This document shows positions 28,408-37,058 of a DNA stretch of 64,000 nt, piece by piece. Location: the NCBI GenBank assembly GCA_026636295.1, contig CP089460.1, positions 682,001 through 746,000 of the forward strand, written 5' to 3'. The notes beneath the pieces are model-generated. The model did no database searches. It had not been told where the DNA came from and saw nothing but the letters and a program-made list of their open reading frames with translations. This stretch comes from Medakamo hakoo. Its lineage: Eukaryota; Chlorophyta; Trebouxiophyceae; Coccomyxaceae. A program made the translations under genes and the position numbers. Position 1 is the first letter of the stretch. Every line of letters begins with the position of its first letter.

Positions 28408-28985
28408 GATTTTTCCTGTGTGTGTGCGAGGGGCGAAAACAGAGCAGTGGTGAGAGAGGGGGAGCGCGCCGAGCGAGCGGCCTGGCCGCTGCAGCACTGG
28501 TGCTTTTTCTCTCTCCCTGCGACGCGCGCCTCCACCGCGCGAGCACGAGGGCACTCCCCCACCCCACACACCCACCACCCATACATCGTCTGCACATTAC
28601 TGCAGTCCCTGCGAGCTTGCTGTCAAAGCAAAAAAAACTCTCTCCCACGCCGTCCACACACAACGGTGCGGTTCTCGGCGCATGCGTGTTTCGGCCAAAC
28701 AGGCTAGCGGCCCGCGGCGTGCCCAGCCCGCCCGCGCCTTTTTACCACTGTTTCACACGACCAACACCGCCGCTGATGGACAGCCTACATCATGGAGACG
28801 GCATCGTGGTTGAAATAAACGGGTTTACAGACGACCCACGCCCTGCGCGGACCAAGCCCATTGGACCGGCCGAAAAAAATGCAACGGCGGCGACGGCGCG
28901 CGCTCACGCATCACTCTCCGCCCTACACACCGCACAGGCCCCCGCACGACACACACATCGCATCGTCTGCCCATCTAGCTGAACG
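28408..28985. other. divergent intergenic region
   Basis: This region lies between the lumenal zinc-finger gene (minus) and the LCL-domain gene (plus). It is less GC-rich than the flanking coding DNA. A 68-codon frame starting MDSLHHGDGIVVEING at about 28779 was considered, but nothing supports it as an exon of the downstream gene. The region should contain both promoters. If the downstream gene is clock-controlled, light or evening elements would be expected here, but none could be pointed out with confidence. Confidence 0.4.
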
Positions 28986-30240
28986 ATGCACTCGCTCCAG
29001 GTGTGTTGGGTGGAGAAAGGGAGGACCGGTGCGACGATGCGCGCGCCTCTTCCCTCCTGGACTGCAGCCCCCCGCCCGGCGCGCGCGTGCGTGCGCGCAC
29101 CTTGCCGGCTCGCCTGGCGGTCCCCCCAAGCCCTTGCACCGAGACTCCTCACCCTCGCGCGCACACGGCACCGGCCAACAACACCACTCCACCCTCCTCC
29201 AGGACATTTGGGGCGCCCCGCCGTCCGTCTGGGACGACGCGCCGCCCCTGGACGCGGCCGCCCCCCTGCCGTGCGATGACGCGCTCAAGGGCTTTGCCGC
29301 CGACCCCCCCGCCGCCGCGCCGGTCAAGGGCGCGCCCGCCACGCCTGCCGGCGCGTTTTGCGCGCTGCGCCGTGGCGGCGCCGGTTCGTCCTCCATGGGC
29401 TGCCCGGACTCGGACGGGACGACGACGGCCATGCCCGTCGGCGCGGCGTCGCCGATCAAGGCGGGCGCGCGCGGGCGGGCGGGCGCTGGTGGGGATGGCG
29501 GCCGGCCGTCCGTCTCTCTGGTGGCCGGCGCCCACCTGGGCGCCGCCATGGGCCCGCTGTACCCCGTCGGCAATGCTAAAAACAGCGCGACGGCGTCCCC
29601 GCTGTCGGCCCGGTCCGCGCTGGCGGGCGGCGGCGGCGGCGCGACTGCCGGCTCGCCTGCCGGGCCTGTCGGTTGGATCCCCACGGAGGCGGCCGAGCCG
29701 GCGGCTGACGTGGCGGCCGAGGCTGGTGACGCGGCGGCCCCGCCCGGCATGGACGCGGCGGCGGCGCGCGTCACGGCGGCGGCGGCAGCTTTAGCGGCGG
29801 CGCTGGGCGCCGGGCCGCCCGTGCTGCCTGGCGGCGTCGCTGCGCCCGCCCAACCCGCGGGCTCGCCGCCGCCCATCGACTTCCCGACCGTCTACGCCTT
29901 CATCGGGTCCCTATTTGACGAGGCGTGCGCGGGCGTGGACCACGCAGCTGTGCTGCAGGAGGTGAGCCTGCTTGGGCGGGGAGCGGATGGCACACACACA
30001 CACGCAAAAGGCAAGCCCTTTTTTTGCTTCCACGCCACCTCTCACCACCCGCCCGCCCATCGACCCCAACCCCAACAGCTCACCCCCCTCGACCGCGCCG
30101 CGTGCGTGGCCTGCCTGCGCTGCGTGTCTGAGTTCCTGCGGTCGCCCGAATCCTTGAACGCTGCTGAACGGGACCTGGCGCACGCGGCGGCCCTGGACGA
30201 AGCCGCGGCCGCCGGGTGGGCGCCGCCCCGCAGCGGGTGA
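28986..30240 (+). CDS. LCL-domain protein related to REVEILLE/LCL clock factors, without MYB domain
   Basis: Exons 28986..29000, 29203..29961 and 30079..30240 give 311 residues. The first exon encodes only MHSLQ. Most of the protein is Ala/Gly/Pro-rich and disordered, with a possible acidic patch near the start (WGAPPSVWDDAPPLD). The C-terminus (IDFPTVYAFIGSLFD, then LQELTPLDRAACVACLRCVS and EFLRSPE) aligns well with the LCL domain of plant RVE4/6/8 proteins, whose consensus is about DFAEVYNFIGSVFD followed by K-x-MDPID and L-x-RNLS-x-NL-x-SP. The intron sits inside the domain and splicing restores it. RVE-type factors also have a SHAQKYF MYB DNA-binding domain. None is visible here, so this may be a regulatory partner or an incomplete model. 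Confidence 0.72.
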
Positions 30241-30610
30241 ACGGAAAAAAAACGACCCACATACAAAACCAACCTTCCCCGCCCTCATCGTTCGACGGCA
30301 CGAACCGCATTGGGTGTCGCTGGCCCGTCGCACGCGAGTGCAGCCTTTGCTTTGCTGTGTTGCTTCCTCCTTCCGTGTGCTTTTTAGTCTGTGTGTGCTT
30401 TTCAAACCAACCCCCTCTCCCCCTCGAAAAAAAGAACGACAATCCAAACCCCCACCCAAATGAAAAGAAAGCGCGCAGCACCCAGCAGAGGCGGCACAGA
30501 GGCGGCACTGTCTCGGTCTGTGGTGCTGCGCGCCGAGCAAATAATGCGCGTGCGCCTTGTAACAAAAAAGAAAAGAAAGAGAGGGCTAAGAAGGCACGAG
30601 GAGGTCTCCC
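30241..30610. other. convergent 3' intergenic region
   Basis: This region lies between the LCL-domain gene and SppA. It is relatively A/C-rich, with A-runs, and contains TGTAA at about 30558 on the plus strand, which could be a distal poly(A) signal for the LCL-domain gene. No exon is supported. Confidence 0.4.
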
Positions 30611-32952
30611 TCACAACCGGCCGAGCTCGGACGCTCCCACGACGCGCACGTCATCCATTGCCGCGACGGGCCGGCCGGACGTGGACGCTAGGTTGAGGGC
30701 TTCGAGCGCCGCGTCGCCCGCACTCCCGCCGCCCAGGCCGACCCAGCCGGCCAGGCCGGCCAGGGCGCGGGCCAAGCCAGCCGCGTCGCCCGAAAACACG
30801 GCGACCAGCACCGAAAAGAGGGCGGCCACGGCCTCTGCGAAACCCGCGACCGCGCCGCCGCCCGTCACCAAGGCCAGCGGCGAGACAGGGGCCCGGGACA
30901 GCTCCACGACCCGCGGCCGGACGCCCTCCGGCACGCCCGCCGCCGCGGCCGCGATGGCGACGGCCGTCTCCACGCCGCCCAGCGCGTCGACCAGCCCCCG
31001 GGCCAGGGCCTCGCGCCCCGTCCACACCCGGCCCTGGGCGACGGCCTCCATGTCGGCGACCGTCTTCCCGCGGCACGCGGCCGCCTTGTCGCGGAAGGAC
31101 GCGTACGCGACGGCGGCCTGGCCCTCAAACAGCTCCCGTTCCTCGGGCGTGAAGGGCCGCGTCTCCGTCAGCAGCTCCGCGTACTTGCCGCGCGAGACGA
31201 GCGTCTTCTTGTAGCCGCCCACCCGCTCGTACAGGGATTCGGGGCTGGAGCCGGACGCGGGCGCGGACGTGGAGCGGGCGGCGGCCCAGATCCCACCACC
31301 ACCACCGCTGGCCTCTTTTCCGTCTTTGTCGCCGCCTTGCGCGGGCGGGCCCAGAGCGATCTTTCCGGTCACGATGCCGACGCTGCCCGTCAGCGTCAGC
31401 GGCTGCGCCACGATGCACGGCGCCGCCATGCTTAGGTAGTATCCACCAGAGGCTGCGACGTCGCCCATCGACGCCACGACAGGCTTGCGGGCGGCCAGCC
31501 GCCGGGCGGCCCGCCAGATCAAGTCGCTGGCGAGCGCGTCGCCGCCCGGGCTGTCGACGCGGAGGACGACGGCCTTGACCCGCTTGTCGTTCGCCAGGGC
31601 GTTCAGCAGGGCGACCAGGGGGCCGGGCGTGATGCCGTTGGACGAGGTGCCGCCCGTGATGGCGCCGCTCGCCCGGACGACGGCGATGCGGGGGGCGCCC
31701 CACCCGCCGTCCAGCCCAAAGGCGGAGCGGGAGACCCAAGCATACTTTCGCAGCGGGACGGCGCGGAGCGGGCGCGGCGCCTTGCCGTCCTCGATCGCTT
31801 TGTCGGCCGGGTCCAGGCCCGTCAGGACGCGCATTTCTTCCACGACCTCGTCCTCGTACTTGGCGGCGTCGACCAGGCCCGCCGCGACCAGGTCGGCCGG
31901 CTGGGTGTGCGCCGCGTCCAGGGCCGCCACGACGGCGTCCACGGTCAACCCGCGCCGGGCGGCCAGCTCCGACGTGAAGTGGTCGTACACGTCGTCCACG
32001 ATCGCGGTCAGCGCCTCCTTCTGCGCGGGCGCCATGTCCTTGCGCAGCAGCGAGTCGCCCGCGCTCTTGTACGCGCCGATGCGGACGATCTCCGGCGTCA
32101 CGCCCGCCTTTTCCAGGGGGCCGCGCAGGAAGGTGCCCGCGACGGCGACGCCGCGCACGGACAGCGCGCCCGGCACGGGCGGCACGTACACCCTGTCCGC
32201 CATGGCCGCCAGGTACAGCTCCTTCTCGCCGCCGCGCTCGATCCAGGCGCGCGACCACTTGCCGGACGCCCGGAACGCGGCAAACGCGTCCTTCAGCTCT
32301 TGCAGCTTGCCCCACCCGGCCGAGACGGGGCCGATGCGGAGGGCGACGCCCTCGATGCGCGGGTCCAGCGCGGCTTTTTGCAGGGCGGATACGATTTGTG
32401 GGATGGACAGGGCCGAGGAGCCGGGCCCGAAGCGCCCGCCCGCCCGGTCGGCAACCTCGCCCTCAAACCGGATGGCCAGGACGGCGTTGGAGCCGGTGCG
32501 GCGCCAGGGCAGGGCGAAGGCCAGCTTGGTCTTGGTCCACAGCGGCGAGGGCGGCGGGTAGGGTGGCAGCGCGGTGGGGAGTGGGGACGGGACGGGCTTG
32601 GGCGTGGGGGCGGCCTGTGGATGGAGGCGATGGGGGTGAAGGTTGGAGGGTGCGGCCACGACGCGCGCGGCCAGCGGAGCGCGCGTCTCACGCTCGCTCT
32701 CTGCCGCCCCACCACCAGGGCGACCACGCGCCTCCACTGCTCAACGAACAAGCGCGTCCTAGTGCTGCGTTGCTTCCTCCTGCAACGCACCAGGTCAGCG
32801 GGCGGTGACGCGGCCGCTTCGACCACCGACGCGGGCGCGGCCGCGCGAGGGATTGTCGTCGCACCAGCGCGCGGACGCAGGCCGCTCGCACCAGCCCGGC
32901 GGTCGGCCGGCAGGCCCGGGCGGGGCGTTGGGTGGCGAGAGAGCAGCTGCAT
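30611..32952 (-). CDS. sppA: signal peptide peptidase SppA (protease IV), plastid type
   Basis: Exons complement(32791..32952) and complement(30611..32614) give 721 residues. Exon 1 (MQLLSRHPTPRPG...) supplies a transit peptide. Exon 2 carries the duplicated S49 fold. The N-terminal half has KELYLAAMADRVYVPPVP and the general base Lys in VRIGAYKSAGDS. The C-terminal half has VLRVDSPGGDALASDLIW and the nucleophile Ser in VASMGDVAASGGYYLSMAA. TLTGSVGIVTGKIAL follows. Arrangement and length match E. coli SppA and the light-induced thylakoid SppA of plants, which degrade membrane peptides. An acidic-free, Gly-rich insert (about GGDKDGKEASGGGGG) lies shortly after. The 5' splice site can be drawn into a hairpin (see findings). 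Confidence 0.92.
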
Positions 32953-33086
32953 GTCAGAGCGTAGTTGAGTGCGCACGCAGAGAAGCGGCCTGTTTGTTGT
33001 CCGCCCCGCGGCGTGGTCTTTTTTTTTGGTGTTGGTGTCTGCGTGATGCGAAGGAGCAAAAAAAGAAGACAGGCGATACACCTCTC

Positions 33087-35105
33087 TCAGCCACCCTCTC
33101 CACCACCAGCAGCAGCAGCGGCCGCGAGCACCGCCTCCGCTTCACTGACCCGCACCCCGTCCGCTTCCACCCCAATAAATCTAGCGCGTGGTGACACCAC
33201 TAAGCTGGCCACGGAACGAGCCGCCCCGTCCACTGCATCCAACCCGCCACGGAAAGCTGCGCCCCCGGGTTGCAGCGCCGCGAGCGCGGCCAGCGCCTCG
33301 CCCAGGCTGCCCGGCGGCGGCGGCGGCGGGGTCGCGGCGGCGCCCAGCCGGGACGGCCCAGGCCCGGGCCCGGCCTCCAGGCCTACCTTCCGCCTCAACG
33401 CCAGGAATTCAGGCGCGGCCGGGCTCGCAGACCACCAGGGCCGGTGCCCGGCGCCGTGGCGCCGCCGCCGCCCGGCCCCGGACGTGCGGCCCCGCCCGCC
33501 CTCCCCGCCATCCTCGGAGGACGCGCCGGACAGCGGGGTCAGGACGCCCGTGCCGCCGCCGCCGCCGCCGCTGCCGGTCCGACCCAGGAGCAGGCCACCC
33601 AGGGCGCGGGTGGGCAGGCGGAGGAGGGAAGGCAGGCCGCCGACGGCGGTCGCGGCGGCCGCGGCGGCAGCAGACGCCGCCGCCTGCGCCGCAGCAGCGG
33701 CTGTCGCCGCGGGCGCGGCTTCCGGCGCGGCCGGCCCAGCAAAGGGCGCCAGGGCCGTGTCGCCCACCCAGGCGTCGCCCCACACCACGCCGCCCGAGCC
33801 GCCGCCCAATAACAGCAGGCGCCCGCCAGGCAGGGGCGTGAGCGTCGCAAACTCCCTCGGCGGCGGGCCAGGCGCCGCGGCGGGCGCGACGGAGCCCGCG
33901 CCGTCCGTCCTCCAGCAGACGCGCCCGACGCGATCCATCACGACCGGCGGCCCGCCCAGGACGCGCTCCGTCCCGGGACCCCCGCGCCGCAGCAGCGGCA
34001 GCCCACCGCCTCCACCGGCGGGCGGGTCGAGCGTGCGCCCGCCCCACCAGACCAGCCACGCACCGAGCGCGGCGGACGCGGCGCCCTTGCGCGGGGTCGG
34101 CGGCGGGCCCGGGAGGTCGAGGGCGATCCAGGACGGCCCGGGCGCGTCGCCGGCGCTGAGGCTGCCCGGGTCTGAGGGCTGGCGGGCAGAGGGGGTGGAG
34201 GCGGCGGGCGCGGCCGTCGCCCCCCTCAACGCCCACAGCTCCGCGCTGGGCCCGCCGGCCGTCTCGCCGCCGAACAAAAACACACGGTCGCCGACGGTGG
34301 TGAGGGAGTGGCCGTACCGGGCTTTCGGCCGGGCCTGGGTGGGGTAACCCCGTCCAGGCGCGGGCGCGAGCAGCGGGGTCCACCCGGCCGCCCCCCCGCT
34401 GGCTGACGCCGTGGCCGGGCAAAACACCCACGCGTCGTCCAGGCGGCGGTCGGCCGCGTCCAGGCCGCCGACCAGGACGAGGCGGCCGTCGGGCAGGGGC
34501 GCCACAGCCGAGAAATCGCGGGGGACGGGGGACGGCTCACTCCCACCGCCGCCAGCGTGCAGCCGCGTCCACTTCCACTCATTGCAGTCGAGCGCCCACA
34601 GGTCGCCGTGCTTCACGACTTTGCCGCCGCCCCTGCCGTCGGGGCTGCCACCGCCGCCGCCGCCGCCACTCCCACTCCCTGCAGGCGTCCAGGCGTGGCC
34701 GCCGTAGACGAACAAGACGGCTCCAATGGACGCGGCCGCGTGGAAGGCGCGCGGCGCGGGCGCGGAGGGTGGGGGTGGGAGGAGTGTGCCGTCGGCGGCG
34801 GTGGTTGGGTGGAGCGGAGGCGGGCTGGCCGCGCCCACCGCCGGCCGCGCCCACTCCCCACTCCCGACCTGCAGGCACGCGACGTCGCCCAGGGCCCACC
34901 GGTCGGGCCCCAAGCCGCCGTGGACGACGACCAGGTCGTCCCCCCAGACGGACGCGCCCGCCGGGATGAGCGCGGCGGCGTGGCCCATGCGCGGGCCGGG
35001 GCAGGCCGGGTCGGTGGTGAGGCCGGGCGCGGGCGTCCAGGAGATGAGAGGAGGTGCAGGCGCGGGCGCGGCGGCGCCGCCGCCGCGCGCGGCGGGAGCC
35101 GCCAT
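33087..35105 (-). CDS. Kelch-repeat protein
   Basis: A single exon of 672 residues starts at MAAPAARGGG. At least five Kelch blades are recognisable by the hydrophobic-GG motif after a strand: MGHAAALIPAG...LVVVHGGLG, RAFHAAASIGAVLFVYGGHA, PRDFSAVAPLPDGRLVLVGG, ARYGHSLTTVGDRVFLFGGE and REFATLTPLPGGRLLLLGGG. Conserved W/aromatic positions include DLWALDCNEWKWTRL. The C-terminal third is Ala/Gly-rich with a basic Arg stretch and a final helical part. No BTB, F-box or phosphatase domain is present, so it probably acts as a protein-binding propeller of unknown partner. Residues up to ISWTPAPG resemble a blade-closing strand. Confidence 0.85.
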   Translation of the reverse strand: MAAPAARGGGAAAPAPAPPLISWTPAPGLTTDPACPGPRMGHAAALIPAGASVWGDDLVVVHGGLGPDRWALGDVACLQVGSGEWARPAVGAASPPPLHPTTAADGTLLPPPPSAPAPRAFHAAASIGAVLFVYGGHAWTPAGSGSGGGGGGGSPDGRGGGKVVKHGDLWALDCNEWKWTRLHAGGGGSEPSPVPRDFSAVAPLPDGRLVLVGGLDAADRRLDDAWVFCPATASASGGAAGWTPLLAPAPGRGYPTQARPKARYGHSLTTVGDRVFLFGGETAGGPSAELWALRGATAAPAASTPSARQPSDPGSLSAGDAPGPSWIALDLPGPPPTPRKGAASAALGAWLVWWGGRTLDPPAGGGGGLPLLRRGGPGTERVLGGPPVVMDRVGRVCWRTDGAGSVAPAAAPGPPPREFATLTPLPGGRLLLLGGGSGGVVWGDAWVGDTALAPFAGPAAPEAAPAATAAAAAQAAASAAAAAAATAVGGLPSLLRLPTRALGGLLLGRTGSGGGGGGTGVLTPLSGASSEDGGEGGRGRTSGAGRRRRHGAGHRPWWSASPAAPEFLALRRKVGLEAGPGPGPSRLGAAATPPPPPPGSLGEALAALAALQPGGAAFRGGLDAVDGAARSVASLVVSPRARFIGVEADGVRVSEAEAVLAAAAAAGGGEGG

Positions 35106-35691
35106 GGAGAGAGTTGATGCAGCTCGCCGCCTAGGGGGGGAGCGGGGTGGTGGCGCGCGCGGGCCGGCAAGGGCGCTGAGAGTTGAATGGGCGCGCCCCT
35201 CGCTTTGCAGCGCGACCGCGGCCGGCGTCGGCCCTGGTCAGGGCGTCCGTCCTGGCCTGTGCGTGATCGAAGCTGTTCCCCACTCGCCCGTCCGGGCGAG
35301 GAGCGGCCCAGGGGTCTGAATCCCAGCCCGGTCGAGCGTGCAAGCGAAAAAAAAAAGTAGTGTCAAAAGAAGTGACGCACCACGGGAAGCCTCTGCCTCT
35401 CCATCCAGCCGGGAGCGAGTTTTTTTTTTCGTTTTTTTCCGATGTCGGTTCCCCTCTCACACACACGCACCCTCTTCCCGACCCTCCCTCCCACACGCTT
35501 CTCTCTCTCTACGAAGGCACAGTCCTCCTTGGTGAAAAAAGGAAAGTGAAAAATCTGACAGTGAAGAAAAAAAGGCACACACACACAGTGCTCTGCATGG
35601 GACGAAGGTTGGTGGATGGGGGAAGGGATGAACGGAACGCGCGCGCCGTTCCGCCCCCCCTGCCCCAATGCCACGCACACGCCCACCTCCT
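35106..35691. other. intergenic region upstream of the Kelch gene
   Basis: This region holds the Kelch promoter (minus strand) and the 3' flank of the histone gene. It is moderately GC-rich with A- and T-runs (about 35346-35357, 35420-35438) and CA repeats near 35457-35470 and 35576-35586. No exon is supported. Confidence 0.4.
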
Positions 35692-36803
35692 TCAGTACGA
35701 GGACACGCCGTAGATCGGCCCCCGAATGCGCCGGGCCAGCTGCAGGTCCTTGGGCATGATGGTGACCCGCCGCGCGTGGATGGCACACAGGTTGGTGTCC
35801 TCGAACAGGTGGACGATGAAGTCTTCCGTGGCTTCTTGCAGGGCGAGCAGGGCTTCGGCCGTCCAGCGGAAGGGTTCAGGGGCGACGCCGTTTGTGATTT
35901 CGCGGGCCTGACGTGGCGGTGGAGGGGGGGGGGGGGGGGAGGTGTGAGAGAGAGGCGGGTGGCCGCACCACCCACCCACCTGCGTCGTGGCCACGCCGCT
36001 GGAAAGGCGCCACCAAAGACGCCACCAAAACCAAGGACGCCACCAAAACCAAGCTCGACGTGCCCGCCAGGCCTGGCGCGGCGTCTTTGGTCTTGATCTC
36101 GCGCACGCGACCCCCCCTCCCGAACCCGCCCCCTCCACCCCCACTCCCACCCCCAAAACAAAAACACGCACCAGGCGCGCAAAGGGCAGCTTGCGGATGA
36201 GCAGCTCCGTCGACCGCTGGTACTTGCGGATTTCGCGCAGGGCGACGGTGCCCGGGCGGTACCGGCGCTTGCCGGCGGCGGCGGCGGACTTGTAGCCTGG
36301 GGGTGGGGTGGACGGGAGGAGGGGAGGCAAGGTGGGAGGGAGGCCCGCATGCTGCGATATAGAGAGGGCACAGGCGGGACGCGGATGGCACAGCCCTGCG
36401 CGCTTTGCCGGCCACTTTTCTCTCATGGCCGAGGCGCACACGCCTCTTGAACTCAGGCCGGCGCGACAAAACGAGGTGCCGGCGCCCGAAACCACTCCCT
36501 CCCCGCTCGCATGCACATCCCGCGCTCGCCGCCGCGACGTTGAAACTTTCAACTCACCGACAGCGACGCCGCGGCCCGTCGGCCCGTACCCGGGCCCAGG
36601 CCGCGCTTTCAGCGGGCTGCGCCGGGCTGGGGTCGGGCGGGGCGGGCCGGCCAGGGTCTGTTGGAGGGTGGAGGTGGGAGGCAGGCGGCGTGAACGAATT
36701 GGTTGTTGAAAAAAAAATGACGGCAGCCGCGAGTGGAGGGAGGAGTCGCGCGCTGGGCAGCACACACGACACCGCCCAACCGCACCTGTGTGGCGCGGGC
36801 CAT
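35692..36803 (-). CDS. histone H3 variant, CENP-A/CenH3-like
   Basis: Exons complement(36786..36803), (36558..36657), (36172..36296) and (35692..35907) give 152 residues. The start MARATQTLAGP mimics H3 but the tail then diverges completely (Pro/Arg/Gly rich). The core has [34 protein letters not shown] and [20 protein letters not shown], then [20 protein letters not shown] and RIRG. Loop 1 ([16 protein letters not shown]) is one residue longer than in canonical H3 and has Trp in place of Gln-Ser, as in CENP-A. ALQEA-x-x-x-F-x-VHLFED also matches CenH3 rather than H3 (YLVGLFED). There is a C-terminal extension PIYGVSSY. The most likely role is the centromeric nucleosome. A divergent replacement H3 remains possible. 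Confidence 0.87.
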
Positions 36804-37058
36804 GGTGATGTGGACGCGCCGCACGCGCGCGGGTGTGTGTGGGTGTGGGAGCTGTGTGTGCGTGAGGCGCGGGCGTCCGGAGCCTGCGCGCCGCGGGGGA
36901 GAAGCGAGGAGTGAGTGCGACAGAGCGCACGGCTGCGCGTGCGCACCACCCCCTTATTTCCATCCACCGTTCGCTCATCTCAGAAAAAGTTCACGGACGG
37001 CCGCCAGCCTTTGTCTAACAAAGCGCACTCACACACACAGCACAGCAAACACCAGTCC

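Noticed and set aside
28779-28985. MDSLHHGDG frame as first exon of the LCL-domain gene
   Set aside because: It ends in a stop before any usable donor that would keep phase. The short MHSLQ exon at 28986 fits donor, phase and acceptor.
35692-36803. Canonical histone H3
   Set aside because: The N-tail lacks ARTKQTARKSTGGK. Loop 1 is one residue longer with Trp, and helix 2 reads VHLFED rather than VGLFED. It also carries a C-terminal extension and three introns.
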